A stretch of 64,000 bases of DNA from Tetracentron sinense (GCA_015143295.1 CM026565.1:28590052-28654051); one strand, 5' to 3'; shown: positions 37,501 through 46,100, numbered from the stretch's first letter. Notes: generated from the letters alone by a model not told the origin. A program made the numbers and translations.

Positions 37501-38265
37501 TTATTTTGGTCTTTTGGTGATCTATAAAGATGAATGCCATCACCCATGCATTCAATGCTGTGGGTGAGGGGGCTCGATCATATGCTAATTCACATAGTGA
37601 AGTCTCCGACTCATCTCTCTGTGAAGGACTCTGGTTGTAGAGATTGGAGATTGCATTGTTGTGAGATTGATAATAACAAACTGCAGACAATGCTTATATA
37701 TTGCATTACTCGCCGTTAAAATCTGTAGGGCACTCAATGTAATGATATACAGCCTTAAAGAGCTTACTAGTTTGTATGTAGTCTGATTTTTGTAACTTTA
37801 TGGGATTTAGACATGTGAACTTTCTGGCACAATTCCTTTAACACCGACCATCTGTCTGATATTCCTGAACAGTTAAATTTGCCCCATATTATCCTACTTC
37901 ATTCAACTTTGCTGCATTTCTTTTGTGAGTACACATCTAAAAGATATTTTCTAGAGTTTGATGCTTCAAAACACATTATCTCCAGGTATCTATATGTTCG
38001 GTGGGGCACGGACTTGTCAAATATGGTGGTTTTTGCTGGAGAATGTGGGGACACAGATTACGAAGGATTGCTCGGTGGGGTCCACAAGACTGTAATTTTG
38101 AAGGGACTTTGCAGCAGTGAGCATAATCTGCTTCATGCTAACAGAAACTACCCTCTTGAAGATGTTGTGCCATTTGATAGTCCCAACATTGTTCAGACAA
38201 CCGAAGGGTGCAACAGCAATGACATACAGATATTGTTGGGGAAACTAGGAGTTCTTAAGGGCTAA
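4137..38265 (+). CDS. SPS: Sucrose-phosphate synthase, complete, 13 exons
   Basis: Makes sucrose-6-phosphate from UDP-glucose and fructose-6-phosphate in the cytosol, the committed step of sucrose synthesis. Exons: 4137-4319, 4421-4510, 16036-16277, 16609-16672, 16813-17511, 17702-17818, 18013-18144, 18285-18461, 30422-30475, 30570-30632, 30742-31698, 31921-32048, 37986-38265. They join to 3186 nt, 1061 residues plus stop, with no internal stop or frameshift; plant enzymes are usually about 1040-1070 residues. The start [16 protein letters not shown] is the conserved family N-terminus. Order: regulatory N-terminal region, GT-B glycosyltransferase core (about 160-640), variable linker, phosphatase-like C-terminal domain. 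It resembles the A family of plant SPS. Introns 2, 8 and 12 are 11.5, 12.0 and 5.9 kb and carry transposons or plastid DNA. All junctions are GT-AG except intron 3 (GC-AG). The enzyme looks functional. Confidence 0.96.
4984..5475 (+). repeat. Left copy of a ~0.5-kb direct repeat (eroded 5' LTR)
   Basis: Closely resembles 14122-14640 in the same orientation, including the shared TTACATACGTAAGAGGCAA, a TATA-like CTTTATAT, and TTAGATCATGGTTGATGTT near the end. Two direct copies 9.1 kb apart, each with a TATA-like motif, fit the LTRs of one old element. This copy has lost clear terminal dinucleotides. Confidence 0.55.
6107..7077 (+). mobile_element. 5'-truncated L1-type LINE with 15-bp target duplication
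   Basis: Bounded by the perfect direct repeat ATGGACTATAGTTTG (6092-6106 and 7078-7092), with a short poly(A) just before the right copy. The interior encodes the C-terminal end of LINE ORF2: a frame with [14 protein letters not shown] and [10 protein letters not shown] (6132-6398), then, past stops, a zinc-binding reverse-transcriptase segment ([12 protein letters not shown], then stop, then LHC, near 6550-6595). Related fragments lie at 14780, 29050, 32350 and 35322. It is non-functional. Confidence 0.85.
7093..9109. other. Part of SPS intron 2 without clear features
   Basis: AT-rich, with many stops in all frames. It lies between the two LTR-like repeats and may be the eroded interior of that element, but I recognise no retroelement domain. 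Confidence 0.4.
9125..9261 (-). mobile_element. SINE-like insertion
   Basis: Flanked by a 15-bp direct repeat with one mismatch (AGATGAAATATAATG 9110-9124, AGATGAAATAGAATG 9262-9276). A run of T abuts the left repeat, so the element is on the - strand with a poly(A) tail. Read on - it has tRNA-promoter-like stretches (GTGAGTGGTAGGGGTGTGG, and a degenerate B box at GGTCTGGGGATCTAATCC). It is short and degenerate. Confidence 0.65.
9569..9925. mobile_element. Foldback element of the GTTAAGATTCACTCACC family
   Basis: Near-palindromic over its whole length. The left arm runs GTTGTAACCGG, AAAACCGGTTG, GGCCACGTGTCCC, AAGATTCACTCACCCCTAG. The right arm repeats the same blocks inverted (GGTGAGTGAATATTAGCC, GGGACATGTGGCCACG, ACCGGTTACAACCGG). 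No coding capacity and no clean target duplication. It is the most complete family member in the window. Confidence 0.75.
9960..10445 (+). repeat. Degenerate tandem repeats with AAGGTTTACAGA core
   Basis: The block TTTAAGGTTTACAGA followed by CCTTTCGGGAA recurs at about 9974, 10330 and 10413, with a partial copy near 10180. The last two copies are about 83 bp apart and nearly identical through GGGAATGTTTCAGC. It is non-coding, in SPS intron 2. Confidence 0.65.
10470..11890. other. Part of SPS intron 2 without clear features
   Basis: AT-rich sequence with a purine-rich stretch at about 10735-11000. No coding region, delimited repeat or known element recognised. Confidence 0.4.
11990..12081 (+). 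pseudogene. Possible RNase H-like retroelement fragment
   Basis: One frame reads [11 protein letters not shown] and, after a stop, EEGIGIVIS, resembling the start of the RNase H-like domain in plant retroelements. The hAT-type element at 12082 interrupts it. It is short and weak, and assignment to a LINE or LTR element is open. Confidence 0.3.
12082..12598. mobile_element. Non-autonomous hAT-type element, 17-bp inverted ends, 8-bp target duplication
   Basis: The ends are a perfect 17-bp inverted repeat, CTAGGAAGCACGGATAC. The flanks are a perfect 8-bp duplication, GTAATTAG (12074-12081 and 12599-12606), the hAT length. The left 170 bp carries about eight GGATAC- or GATACG-type hexamers and the right 110 bp carries the inverse GTATCC/GTATCG forms, as expected for subterminal transposase-binding repeats. 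The middle contains two copies of TTTTGCATGGACATG-type sequence. No transposase is encoded. Confidence 0.85.
12622..13891 (-). mobile_element. Probable solo LTR
   Basis: The ends are short inverted repeats, TGATGTAGGAC and GTCCGCATCA, of TG...CA type. They are flanked by near-identical 5-mers, ATGGT (12617-12621) and ACGGT (13892-13896). On the - strand a TATA-like TATTTAAA lies near 13570. No internal retroelement domains are present, so one LTR left by recombination is the simplest reading. The 13640-13740 part holds two to three imperfect copies of a block with AGAACCTRCTAAAT. Confidence 0.55.
14122..14673 (+). repeat. Right copy of the ~0.5-kb direct repeat (3' LTR)
   Basis: Runs from TGTTAGACTT to TTTCCAACA, a TG...CA LTR, and is preceded by a purine-rich AAGTGAAAGTGAGAA that would serve as polypurine tract. 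It matches 4984-5475. TATA-like CTTTATATATAAAAGG lies near 14381. The pair suggests an ancient 9.7-kb LTR element filling most of SPS intron 2, with no intact coding region. Confidence 0.6.
14780..15535 (+). mobile_element. LINE ORF2 3'-end fragment
   Basis: Encodes [20 protein letters not shown], followed in another frame by the zinc-binding reverse-transcriptase motif [18 protein letters not shown] (about 14995-15050), then eroded sequence ending near AATAAAAGTTC. It matches the LINE at 6107. No target duplication was found. Stops and frameshifts make it dead. Confidence 0.65.
16036..18461 (+). CDS. SPS: SPS exons 3-8 (regulatory serines and glycosyltransferase core, residues 92-568)
   Basis: Exon 3 carries [10 protein letters not shown]; Ser150 fits the kinase consensus (hydrophobic-X-Arg-X-X-Ser-X-X-X-hydrophobic) of the light/dark regulatory site, Ser158 in spinach. 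Exon 5 carries LLTRQVSAP, with Ser221 matching the spinach 14-3-3 site Ser229, and RIKRNVSC, with Ser416 matching the osmotic-stress site Ser424. The constant offset of eight supports the alignment. Exon 4 encodes the glycine-rich GRDSDTGGQ of the donor-sugar domain, exon 5 [15 protein letters not shown], and exon 7 [20 protein letters not shown]. The site correspondences come from knowledge of the spinach enzyme. Confidence 0.95.
16278..16608 (+). other. GC-AG intron (SPS intron 3)
   Basis: Exon 3 must end ATAAG and exon 4 must begin CCTTCATGG to keep the conserved reading [11 protein letters not shown]. The intron therefore starts GCATGA and ends TCCTGCAG. No GT donor near 16278 preserves the frame. 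GC-AG introns are a known minor class that use the ordinary U2 spliceosome. Confidence 0.85.
18462..19004. other. Start of SPS intron 8 before the retrotransposon
   Basis: AT-rich intron sequence without features. Its last five bases, GTTCA (19000-19004), are the left target duplication of the Ty3/gypsy element. Confidence 0.6.
19005..19658 (+). repeat. 5' LTR of the Ty3/gypsy element
   Basis: 654 bp, TG...CA. The TATA position reads TATACATAG near 19398, where the 3' LTR has TATAAATAG, so the element's own promoter has probably been weakened. The left half contains multiple TCTAGAAAG motifs in tandem; one 27-bp stretch is absent from the 3' LTR. Confidence 0.93.
19664..19675 (+). other. Primer-binding site (initiator tRNA-Met)
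   Basis: TGGTATCAGAGC, complementary to the 3' end of plant initiator tRNA-Met, lies five bases after the 5' LTR, as in most gypsy and copia elements. Confidence 0.9.
20121..22894 (-). mobile_element. Solo LTR of a second Ty3/gypsy-type element nested in gag
   Basis: Flanked by a perfect 5-bp duplication, GTTAA (20116-20120, 22895-22899). On the - strand it begins TGTAACGACCTGGAATTTT and ends GGTTCGGGGCGTCACA, terminal forms I associate with long-LTR chromoviruses of the Tekay/Del type. A - strand TATA box (TATATATAAAGG) lies at about 22186-22197, followed by a purine-rich leader (the CT-rich tract 21918-22115 on +). At 2.8 kb with no primer-binding site, tract or domains, it is a single LTR. 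Lineage assignment is from memory of terminal motifs. Confidence 0.85.
21055..21460. repeat. Degenerate tandem repeats within the solo LTR
   Basis: The phrases GGAGGAACCCCG or AGAGGAACCACGG and GACATCTCC or GCCATCTCCTGAC alternate at irregular 50-75 bp spacing through this GC-richer stretch. It is non-coding. Confidence 0.5.
24023..27200 (+). pseudogene. pol of the gypsy element (RT, RNase H, integrase, chromodomain-like)
   Basis: In order: end of protease ([14 protein letters not shown] near 24080), reverse transcriptase with [27 protein letters not shown] and catalytic YFDDILIYS (24480-25100), RNase H with [19 protein letters not shown] (25340-25700), integrase with an HHCC finger (HSGG...H...CRACQLG, 25910-26060) and catalytic region (26130-26480), and a C-terminal chromodomain-like block with [12 protein letters not shown] (27000-27170). 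At least nine in-frame stops and a frameshift between about 25850 and 25920 make it inactive. Most stops sit where one C-to-T or G-to-A change would make TAA, TAG or TGA. Confidence 0.9.
27215..27841 (+). repeat. 3' LTR of the Ty3/gypsy element
   Basis: Preceded by the purine-rich AAGACGGGGGGAAT (27201-27214), the polypurine tract. It keeps a TATAAATAG promoter motif near 27581. Transcription from it would run in sense into the rest of SPS intron 8. Confidence 0.93.
27842..29039. other. Continuation of SPS intron 8
   Basis: Resumes the host intron after the target duplication. No gene, RNA or element recognised. Confidence 0.5.
29040..30010 (+). mobile_element. LINE ORF2 3'-end fragment
   Basis: An open stretch at 29099-29596 encodes [33 protein letters not shown] and [20 protein letters not shown], the reverse-transcriptase zinc-binding region of plant L1 elements, frameshifted near 29510 where the Cys/His motif should be. 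It parallels the copy at 6107. It has an AT-rich 3' end but no clear target duplication. Confidence 0.7.
30422..32048 (+). CDS. SPS: SPS exons 9-12 (end of catalytic core, linker, phosphatase-like domain, residues 569-967)
   Basis: Exon 9 is only 54 nt and encodes [14 protein letters not shown], holding both glutamates of the GT4-type E-X7-E motif (Glu578 and Glu586). Exon 10 (63 nt) encodes [20 protein letters not shown]. Exon 11 (957 nt) finishes the core, spans an acidic serine-rich linker (about 667-765) and starts the phosphatase-like domain at VIAVDCDT (about 778). That domain lacks a complete catalytic phosphatase motif, as is usual in SPS, and is thought to be structural or to interact with sucrose-phosphatase. 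Exon 12 ends in phase 2. Confidence 0.95.
32350..32672 (-). mobile_element. LINE 3'-end fragment
   Basis: On the - strand a frame resembles the ORF2 C-terminus of the other LINE copies (the EERN.RVFK-type segment near 32630). The 3' end points left, at an A-rich - strand tail near 32350. The hAT-like element at 32673 abuts it. Weak and eroded. Confidence 0.45.
32673..33060. mobile_element. Short hAT-like element with GTTACAAATCT ends
   Basis: The inverted ends CAATGTTACAAATCT and AGATTTGTAACAACG match at 12 of 15 positions. The flanking 8-mers GTCCACGA (32665-32672) and GTCCACAG (33061-33068) match at six. The interior is AT-rich, with repeated GGGAGA and ATATCGCGATA-like motifs. The ends resemble the elements at 52663 and 55645. 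Non-coding. Confidence 0.55.
33466..33645 (-). pseudogene. Plastid trnI-GAU 3' exon and intron end (partial)
   Basis: On the - strand the right-hand part matches the end of the plastid trnI-GAU group II intron, and the stretch to 33466 matches its 3' exon (TTCAAGTCCAGGATGGCCCA). The 5' exon is absent, so no tRNA can be made. Several substitutions lie in the exon. Confidence 0.75.
33968..34190 (+). pseudogene. rpoC1: Plastid rpoC1 fragment with a 76-bp tandem duplication after it
   Basis: Encodes [10 protein letters not shown] and then, after a frame shift, [19 protein letters not shown] and [13 protein letters not shown], characteristic of the plastid RNA polymerase beta-prime subunit N-terminal region. 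The final block [16 protein letters not shown] (from 34142) is repeated 76 bp on, from 34218. A small part of the gene, not expressible. Confidence 0.85.
34868..34953 (+). pseudogene. psaB: Plastid psaB fragment
   Basis: One frame reads [19 protein letters not shown] and [10 protein letters not shown], the well-conserved psaB segment (photosystem I P700 apoprotein A2). Only about 29 codons. Confidence 0.85.
35110..35197 (+). pseudogene. accD: Plastid accD fragment
   Basis: Reads [20 protein letters not shown] then IGRLNGIP, the start of the carboxyltransferase domain of plastid acetyl-CoA carboxylase beta subunit. About 29 codons. Confidence 0.8.
35322..35900 (-). mobile_element. LINE ORF2 3'-end fragment
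   Basis: On the - strand, near 35700-35640, the zinc-binding motif [16 protein letters not shown] is readable. Further 3' follows [20 protein letters not shown] (35330-35542). It belongs with the other LINE fragments, inverted. Stops and shifts make it dead. Confidence 0.65.
35990..37985. other. Remainder of SPS intron 12
   Basis: AT-rich, no gene or recognisable element. The acceptor for exon 13 is at 37984-37985. Confidence 0.5.
37986..38265 (+). CDS. SPS: SPS exon 13 (C-terminus, residues 968-1061)
   Basis: It begins by completing an Arg codon split across intron 12 (AG|G) and encodes [19 protein letters not shown] and [11 protein letters not shown], both conserved in plant SPS C-termini. 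It ends at TAA 38263-38265. The acceptor is TCTCCAG|GTATC. Confidence 0.95.
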
Positions 38266-39180
38266 AATATTACAGGTTCCCTGTTTCAGTGTATATAATA
38301 ACTGATTTTAGACTCTTGTGAGATTTTCTCACCAATATCTGGCTGTGTCCTATATATAGATCTGCCTTCCCATATTGCCTTAAAAGTTCAAAGCAGCAGT
38401 CTTTCTTTTTGGAACCTTGTACCATGGCTTTGAATATACAAACTAGAAACTTGTGGGTCCCGGCCCATTATGAAACCTCAAAGAAATCTTCTTTAAAAAG
38501 TATTTTTTTTTTTTTTTTTAACAGTCCTTCATAGTTCCAACTTGTGGCTCTGGATCTGTGATCTGCCCTACAGCCTGTGCTTTTAGCATGACCCTTGTTA
38601 TAAGCAGCGGCAGCAGCAGGCCAAAGTTATCAAAGTTCATAGCATCTGAAATTGTTATTATAAACAGATGTTGGGATTGGCATATATAGTAAGATGCTGA
38701 ACTTTTTAATTTGTTTGTATATTTTGTAATAACAGAAGGAAATTGTGCTGCATGGTATTCAAAAATGGCAACAAGCTCTCATCTTCAAATTTTTATTCAG
38801 CTTCTCTATTGCAAAGTAGAATTCAAAAGGGTGATAGCTTGAGACTCTGGATCATTGTACAACCCTCCCTTTATATTTGATATAAGAGGCATGCAGAATC
38901 TTTTTGTACTTCTTATTAAAGATGTGCCTATCAAGTGAACTAATCAAAGTCTTACTGATTACCATAACAGGGTTTATATGTTGTATTGTTGTAGATGTGG
39001 CAATGGGTCGGGTCGAATAGGGGTTGGGTACACATAATACCAACAAAACCCTATTATAAACGGGTCAAACTCAAAACTGCAAACCCAAAACCAAATCAAT
39101 TAAGGACCCCCTCAACCCGTACCCCTTAGTATAATCCGTTTAATTCCCATTATACTCTAATTTTCATTATTAATCGAATC
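38266..39180 (+). other. SPS 3' untranslated region and downstream DNA
   Basis: T-rich sequence after the stop. No unambiguous AATAAA could be chosen, so the polyadenylation site is not placed. The stretch 38990-39130, rich in GGGTCGGGTCGAAT- and AACCCGTACCC-like phrases, resembles an eroded repeat. Confidence 0.5.
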
Positions 39181-39194
39181 TATGCCAGTGTTTT

Positions 39195-39275
39195 AAAATC
39201 TGGACCAACCCGGCTGGTCAGACCGGGTAATCCGGACCAACCCGGCTGTCAGACCGGTTGACCCGTGAATCGAAC
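39195..39275. repeat. Short tandem repeat of GGACCAACCCGGCTG
   Basis: GGACCAACCCGGCTGGTCAG and GGACCAACCCGGCTGTCAGA occur 33 bp apart, each followed by ACCGG. Probably part of a degraded element. Confidence 0.6.
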
Positions 39276-39439
39276 CCCTCATCAGGTTGTTTTGAATTCT
39301 CTATGGGTTAAGTGTCTACCTGAAATGAACTTGTTCAAATCACTTCACCGATGTGACCCGGGCGGTTTTCTTTGAATCGCTTGGGTAAGTGCAAAAAACT
39401 AAATTTAAACCTTTCAAAATTTGTAGTGCCTCGCTTACC

Positions 39440-39512
39440 CCAAAAAAAAAAAATAAAAAAAAAATAAAAAATAAAAAAAAATATATATATATATAGATAT
39501 ATATATATATAA
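39440..39512. repeat. A-rich and AT microsatellite
   Basis: Runs of A broken by T, followed by (AT)n with one G. Confidence 0.9.
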
Positions 39513-39549
39513 TAATCTATAGTGCGTCGTGCAAATCCAAACTAAGGCT

Positions 39550-39722
39550 ATAGGTAGGGCCTAGGGGTGTATTCGAGTCGAGCTGAGCTGAGCTTGGGCC
39601 AGCTTGGCTTGGCTTGAACTTTTTAAATCTAGGCTCAAGCTTGGCTTGAAATGTTGCTCCAAAAAATCGGCTTGAAACTCAGCTCGATTGCAAATAGCTT
39701 GGCTCAAGCTTGAATTGATGTA
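39550..39722. repeat. GAGCTTGGCTT-rich repeat
   Basis: Variants of GAGCTGAGCTTGG, GGCTCAAGCTTG and GGCTTGAA recur in both orientations after a CTAGGGGTGTATTCGAG start, as in short hAT-derived elements common in plants. I could not fix the ends. Confidence 0.4.
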
Positions 39723-40095
39723 TAAACCCTAAGGGTGAGTGAATCTTAACTACAATTAATGAGTATTAAAAAAGACGCATGTGAAGCAGGGAAGTGCATG
39801 TGTTCCACCCAGTGGAATGCGCATGGAAAAAAATCTCCATAATAGAAAAATATAGTTAATTTTATTTTTTAAAATAGCTTAATGTAGGGGCAGTTTCCAT
39901 TATGTAATGAAATGGTTGGTCCACGCCCTAATTTTTAACACTCACCAACTGTGTTAAGATTCACTCACCCTTAGGGTTAAGCAATTCAACCTTGGCTTTT
40001 AGAAAAAAAACAAAAACAAAAATCTTAGTTTTAAATTAGTTAAGTTTAACCATGGTTAAAAGGGTGTTAAAAGGGACACAAGGACATAGAGGTAC
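39723..40095. mobile_element. Two partial copies of the foldback family
   Basis: CCTAAGGGTGAGTGAATCTTAA (39728) is a right-arm motif, and GTTAAGATTCACTCACCCTTAG (39953) with TTAACCATGGTTAAAAGGG (40049) forms another copy. The arms are incomplete and no target duplication is visible. Confidence 0.55.
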
Positions 40096-40779
40096 GTTAG
40101 ATGACGTTCTTTTTTGGAAACCCAGGACTAATCACTACTATTTTATTTATATATAATGGCTCTATCAAAAGGGAGGACCTTGTTTTTCTTATTTCTGGAA
40201 CTATATTGGAATGCAATATTAACGAATATTATGGCCGTGATAGACCCATTACTCAAAAAGAAAAATATCGGGCCTATGCCCCTAAACCCCCAAGGCCCCT
40301 ACCCTATCCATATTAAGATAGGCCCCTGAGCCCCCATGCACCTACTCTATCCCCCCGGGGAAAAATTCCTTGCTTCGCCCCTGGTACTTCCCTTCCCTTC
40401 TCTAACAAAAACTAAGTTGAATTCTCAGACATGTGGTGAACCTAACAAAAGTTTTTGCAACAATTAAATATTGAATTCATATACACAAAATTGAGAAGGT
40501 AATGGCACTAGTGGTTTGGGTGGGGATGCTAGCGTTGGAATAGGTGGTAGACTTGTTGTTAGTGCTAGGAGTGAAATAGGTAATGTCAATTGAATTTACT
40601 AAATTCGTTATTTTTTGTAACTGACTTTCAAAGCAAAAAGACTAGCCTTTTGCAATTGAATTTATTAAATTTGTTTTACAGTAAAAGTAAAAGGGAGGGG
40701 TCACTGATAGTGGCAACTGAAGGGCCCAACTGAATAACACTCTTATCTCTTTCTCGTACACACGCCAATATATAAGGAA

Positions 40780-41065
40780 GAAACCAAACCCCTGAGGTCA
40801 CCACGTGTCCCTTGTGACATCCCTTAAGAAGAAACCAAACCCCTGAGGTCACTACGTGTCCCTCGTGACATCCCTTAATTGTGGTTAAGATTTTAGGACG
40901 GCATAGAAACCAAAACCCTAAAAATCTTTTTTAATATTAAAAAAAGAATTAATTTTTTTTTCCTAAAAACCAAGGATGGGTGGGTGGACCCTAGGGGTGG
41001 ATGATAACTGGATTTGCCAAATCTGGTGGTTACCACCATAGAAGATTTGGTTTGGATAAGGAATT
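40780..41065. mobile_element. Foldback family copy with a duplicated left arm
   Basis: The left arm contains AAGAAACCAAACCCCTGAGG twice in tandem (about 40785 and 40829), each followed by an ACGTGTCCCT block. The right arm carries GGTGGACCCTAGGGGTGGAT and ends GAAGATTTGGTTTGG, the family's outer motif inverted. Confidence 0.6.
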
Positions 41066-41811
41066 GTGAATGCAAATGCACTCAGACTTGTTGTTAAGAT
41101 TAGGGATTATTGAACATGTTAACAAATATGAAAATGAAATTTGAAGATTGCATATAAAACAAAAAAAAAAAAAAATTCATATCAATTTAACAAAATCCTG
41201 AAAAATATTATAAGGATGAGTTTGAGAACATTTCTGTGTTATCATTGTCATTGTTGTAAAAAGAGTCTTTGTTATTAGAGAAGTTAAGTACTAACGGTTG
41301 GGCTATAGGAGTAAGTGACGAGATACATGATGTGAATAAGACAAAATGACATTTACTCATCTGTCATTTCTTTGAGCTTGGAAGCATTAAACGAGAAGGA
41401 GAGTGGGCTGTTTGAGATGCACAAATTCAATTGGGTAGGTGGCCCCTAATACCAATTTTGGTATTAGTGACCTACTAGAAGATTTGCACTCCTTGGGTTC
41501 ATCCATCTACCATTGGTTTTTAGGAAAAAAAAAAGATTTAACAACAGGAATTAAAAAAACTTAGCTAGAGCTCATGGGCAGTTGAAGGGTCTTTGTGAGA
41601 GCGAGGAGCAATAATTCGCTCCTTACCCGTGAAACGAACTATTGCTCCCACTTCTTCTTAAGAAGAGCAGATGATAAGGTGGCGGAATGGAAATTTTCTC
41701 TCCAAAGTTGGGCATAAAAAATTTTCACTTCATTGATAGAAAATTATAATACCTCAACCAAACAATATCTCTCCCGACATATGTAAGACAAGAGAAGACA
41801 AAGTTTAGAAT

Positions 41812-41847
<36 letters not shown>

Positions 41848-43165
41848 CATGCCAAATTTTCAAATCTAACCTGACAAGAGCCATTAAGGGAAATAAGAGG
41901 ATAAACACTACGAATTAAAAAAAGATAAAATAAAATAGCAATGGTTTGAATGCAAAGAAACCCAGATGTGAGAAAGAGAGATGCCAAGGTGAGACTTACA
42001 AAACCCACTTTGCAATTCCTTGAATCTTTAAGTCATCATACTGCTCTAGCTCTAGTGTAACTAGTTACACTACTAACTAAGGTTGCGGCCTAACCGTATG
42101 ATTTGTACCAAAAAGAGGTTTAAAGGGGTTGCAATTAACCGCCAATTTTTTTTAATGCAGGAAACATGAAAAAACTTAATTGAGGGAGATTAGTTCATTG
42201 TCAATTTTAATTGAATTCAACATATGTGTCTGTGGTGGGTTAGATGAAGAAAACACAAGCGGGAAATTCAACTAAATAATGTTGAGCATAATCCATTATT
42301 TTCTTTTATAGTTGTTGTTGCAGCACTCTAATTGGGTGTTGTGCATTCCGTCGGTAGCAACCTCACCTTTATCGTGCAACCTGGCCATCACCGGATTTTT
42401 CAATCATATATTTTGCTGCCTGTTATAGGGGATTATTGTTACATATATATATATAAATAAAGGTTAGATTCTCAAATACTAAGGATTAAAACATCTTAAT
42501 CAAAGTTAATAGGGATTAAAGGAGGATTAAAGGAGATACGTGTTGTTGTGTAGACTTGTGGGTGCAATTGAACTCTCCTTGAATTCAATCGAGATTGACA
42601 GTGATTCGATGATTTTGATCTCTTGTTATAATGAGAGATCTTTGATCTTTCGCTGTCAAAGAGTGGTCTTCTTTATTCATTTTGTCCTCATTGTTATTGT
42701 GTCTTTATTGTCCATGATAAATGGACAATTCTATAGCTTTATTATCAATTTTGCCATCAAAATTTGCATATGTGTTTAGTATTGGGAGGAGAAGACTTTC
42801 TTAGATTCTATTGTTCTTATTGTCTTTGAGGTTTTTTTTTTTTTTTGTAGAGTATTGTCTTTGAGTTGAAAAGGGACAAAATTGTAGTCTTATTCTCAAT
42901 TCTGCCATCAAAAGGTTGATGGGCGGTTGAGAGACAATCAATTTGTGTCTTCTACTTAAATTGGCTTAGTACCAAAAAAAAAAAAAAACACAAACTTAAA
43001 TCGGCTTCAGCCTTGTTGGGTAAGATCTATTTTCTTCTTACAATTTGTGTCTTCAACTCAAATCAGTCGTTTAACCAAAAAAAAAAACTCAAATCAGTCG
43101 CAGACTTGTAAGACTTGTTGGGTACGATTGATTATTTTCTTGTTTTAATGAAAAAAATAACAAAT
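41066..43165. other. Intergenic DNA with low-complexity tracts
   Basis: Includes a foldback-like remnant at 41490-41670 with inverted GCGAGGAGCAATAAT and CGAACTATTGCTCCC. No gene found. The expected 5' LTR of the copia element to the right is not recognisable here. Confidence 0.4.
41815..41845. repeat. (AT)n microsatellite
   Basis: Uninterrupted alternating AT of about 30 bp. Confidence 0.9.
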
Positions 43166-43168
43166 ATG

Positions 43169-46100
43169 GCTCATGAGTCCGAATTCAATCTGAGTATAAA
43201 ATGTTCCTCCGTTTTGTTGAATTGACTCAATTACATTTCTTAGTCTAGGGTTGTCTTGTTGTCTATTGGTGGCAAATCAAAACTAGGATAGATCAATAGG
43301 AAGACAGCTAATCTGAGTGCCACCAATCCTAAATTTGAAGAATGGTTATCGAATGACCAAGTTGTTGTGTATTAACTTCTTAATTCGGTGGAACTAAAAA
43401 TTATCGAAATTTTTACATTTTTTGAATTTACCAAAGATCTGTAGGACTTAGTAAAAAAGATGTATGCTCACCAAAATAATGCTGCTCGTCAATCTTTTTT
43501 ATGTAACTACTACAATAAACTTGGACATACTAAGGACCATTGTTGGATTCTTCATCCATACCTTTGGCCTCAGTCTGACAAAATTGAACAGACACATCGA
43601 TCTCGATGAGTTAGTTGAGTCGTCTTCTTCAACATCTTAGTAAGTCCGATATTTCAGCTTCTGATCCCTCCCCCTGTGCTTCAGGTAATCTTCAAGTTTT
43701 TTTTCTTCTTCTTTCACCATTAAAGTTAAAATGATGATTATAAATTTTGGTGCTACAGATCATATGACTATATCTAAAAACAATAAACAATCTGTTTCTG
43801 CTGCTAATAGCACCATTGTTCTTGTTTTAGGACATGATAAAATCAATATTTTTCCTAGTGTCCTAGTTCTAACGCTCTTTATCCCTCATTTTCAGTCTTA
43901 ATTTCTTTCTGCTGAAAAAATTATTAATTCATTGAACTGTGATGTTATTTTTTCTCCTACTTCTGTTATCTTTTAATTAGGATAGAACCATGGGAAAGAA
44001 GATTGGTGTGGGTGTTTATTTTCAAAGTCTCAACTTGCTTAATTAACTAGTCTGATAAGGAGTTGTACATTAATATTTCACCAAACAATCATGTTTAACA
44101 TAGGCAAATGGGTCATCCTTTTGACCGAGTACTATCTTTTTTTACCTTCTAGTTCTATTGAGTCTCATACTTATGAAAATTTTCAGCTTTCTAAAGAAAC
44201 TCGTATTTCATTTGTTTCTTCGTCATCTAAGTTTGTTGAACCTTTTGAGTTAATCCACTTAGATTTATGGGGTCCCACCTCAATTGGCTCTTATGATGGT
44301 TATAAATATTTTGTTCTATTTATTGATGATTGATCTCATGCTATTTGGTTGTATTTTTTGAATTCAAAGACTGAGGTTGTTTCTATCTTTAAGGACTTTC
44401 ATAATATGTTGACTAATCAATTTGGTGTTTGAATTAAATTCCTTCGCTCAGATAATGGTATTGAGTATATCAATGATCTATTGTCTAACTATTTGAGCAA
44501 ACAAGGGATTACCTATCAAACTAGTTGTGTGGGCACACCACAGCATAACGGTGTGGAAGAAAGAAATAATCAACATCTTTTGAAAACTGTAAGGTCACTT
44601 TTGTTCCAAAAAGATATTGGTTTCATGAGGTTCTTGCTGCAGCATATTTGATTAACATGCTCCCAAGTCATTTTCTTGACTTTAAATCACCACTTGAAGT
44701 TCTTCAAAACTGAAAGCCTGATCTATTTCATATGTGAGTTTTTGTTTGCTTATGTTATGTTCATCAACCTACTACCAATCGAGATAAGTTTGATGCTCGT
44801 GTCACTCGATATGTTTTTCTTGGATATTCTCCTACAATAAAAGATTACAAGTGTTGATCCCAAAAATTATGTTCGTTTTGTTGAGATATAAAGTTTTTTT
44901 CTCAATTACATTGGATAGTAATTCTTGGTTCCAATTCCAGGGGGAGTGTTTTACTGACACAATTCGTTTTCCTGTTGTTAGCTAAAGTTTGGTTCCAATC
45001 ACCACAGAATCAGAATCTACTATGGCTCCTTTTTGAGAATATCAAGCAACAGAACAACATGTACTATTGTTCCCTCTAACATTGTTCAACGACGATCAGG
45101 TAGAGAAACTCGCCCACTGGTCAGGATGCAAGATTTTTGTACTTCTCATGTGACATTTTTTCCTACACAGACATACTTAGATTATAATAATGTGACTAAG
45201 TCACATTTGTCCTTCTTGAGCTCCATTTCAAACATCAAAGAGCCACAAACTTTCTAGAAGCCAACGCTTAACCAGTATGGAAAGAGGCGATGAAAGAAGA
45301 ATTTCAGGTGCTTGACGAAAATAAAACCTGTAATTTTTTCAAATTACCACCCAAAAAAAATTTGTGGGATGTTGATGGGTGTACACAATCAAGTATAATA
45401 GTGATGGTACTCTTGAACAACATAAGGCGAGACTCGTTGCCAAGAGATTTACTCAAACTTATGGAGTAAATTATAAAGAAACACTTGTATCAATTGCGAA
45501 GATGAATATTGTTCGAGTACTCTTGTCATTAGTTGTCAATTAAGATTGACCATTATTTTATATGGACAAAAAAAATTGTATTTCTGCACGGAAACTTGGA
45601 GGAAGAAGTATACATGAGTATACCGCAGGACACCTAGAAGAATCTCAAGAAGGTTTGGTCTGTAAACTAAAAAATGTCATTTACGAACTCAAGTAAGCAC
45701 CTCGAGCTTGGTATACGGCAAGCACAATTCGGTTCTCATTAAAAATGGACTTCACAGAAGTGTTGTAGATTCCTTTTTGTTTGTCACTATTATTTTGGTT
45801 TATGCTGATGATATTGTTATGAGTGGAGATTATAAAAATGAAATTGCTAAGCTTAAGACTCTTCTTCACAAGCAGTTTACTATAAAAGACTTAGAGATTT
45901 TAAAATATTTTATGGGAATATAAATTACCTATTCAAGAAATGACATATTTCTTAATAAAAAAAAGTATGTTTTAGACTTGTTGTAGGAAAAGAGGGGAAA
46001 CTTGGCACAAAGCCTGCAGATACCCCCACAAATAGTAATTGTAAGCTTGGATTGGATGAAGAACTTTTATTTGATATTGGATGGAGAACTTTTATTTGAT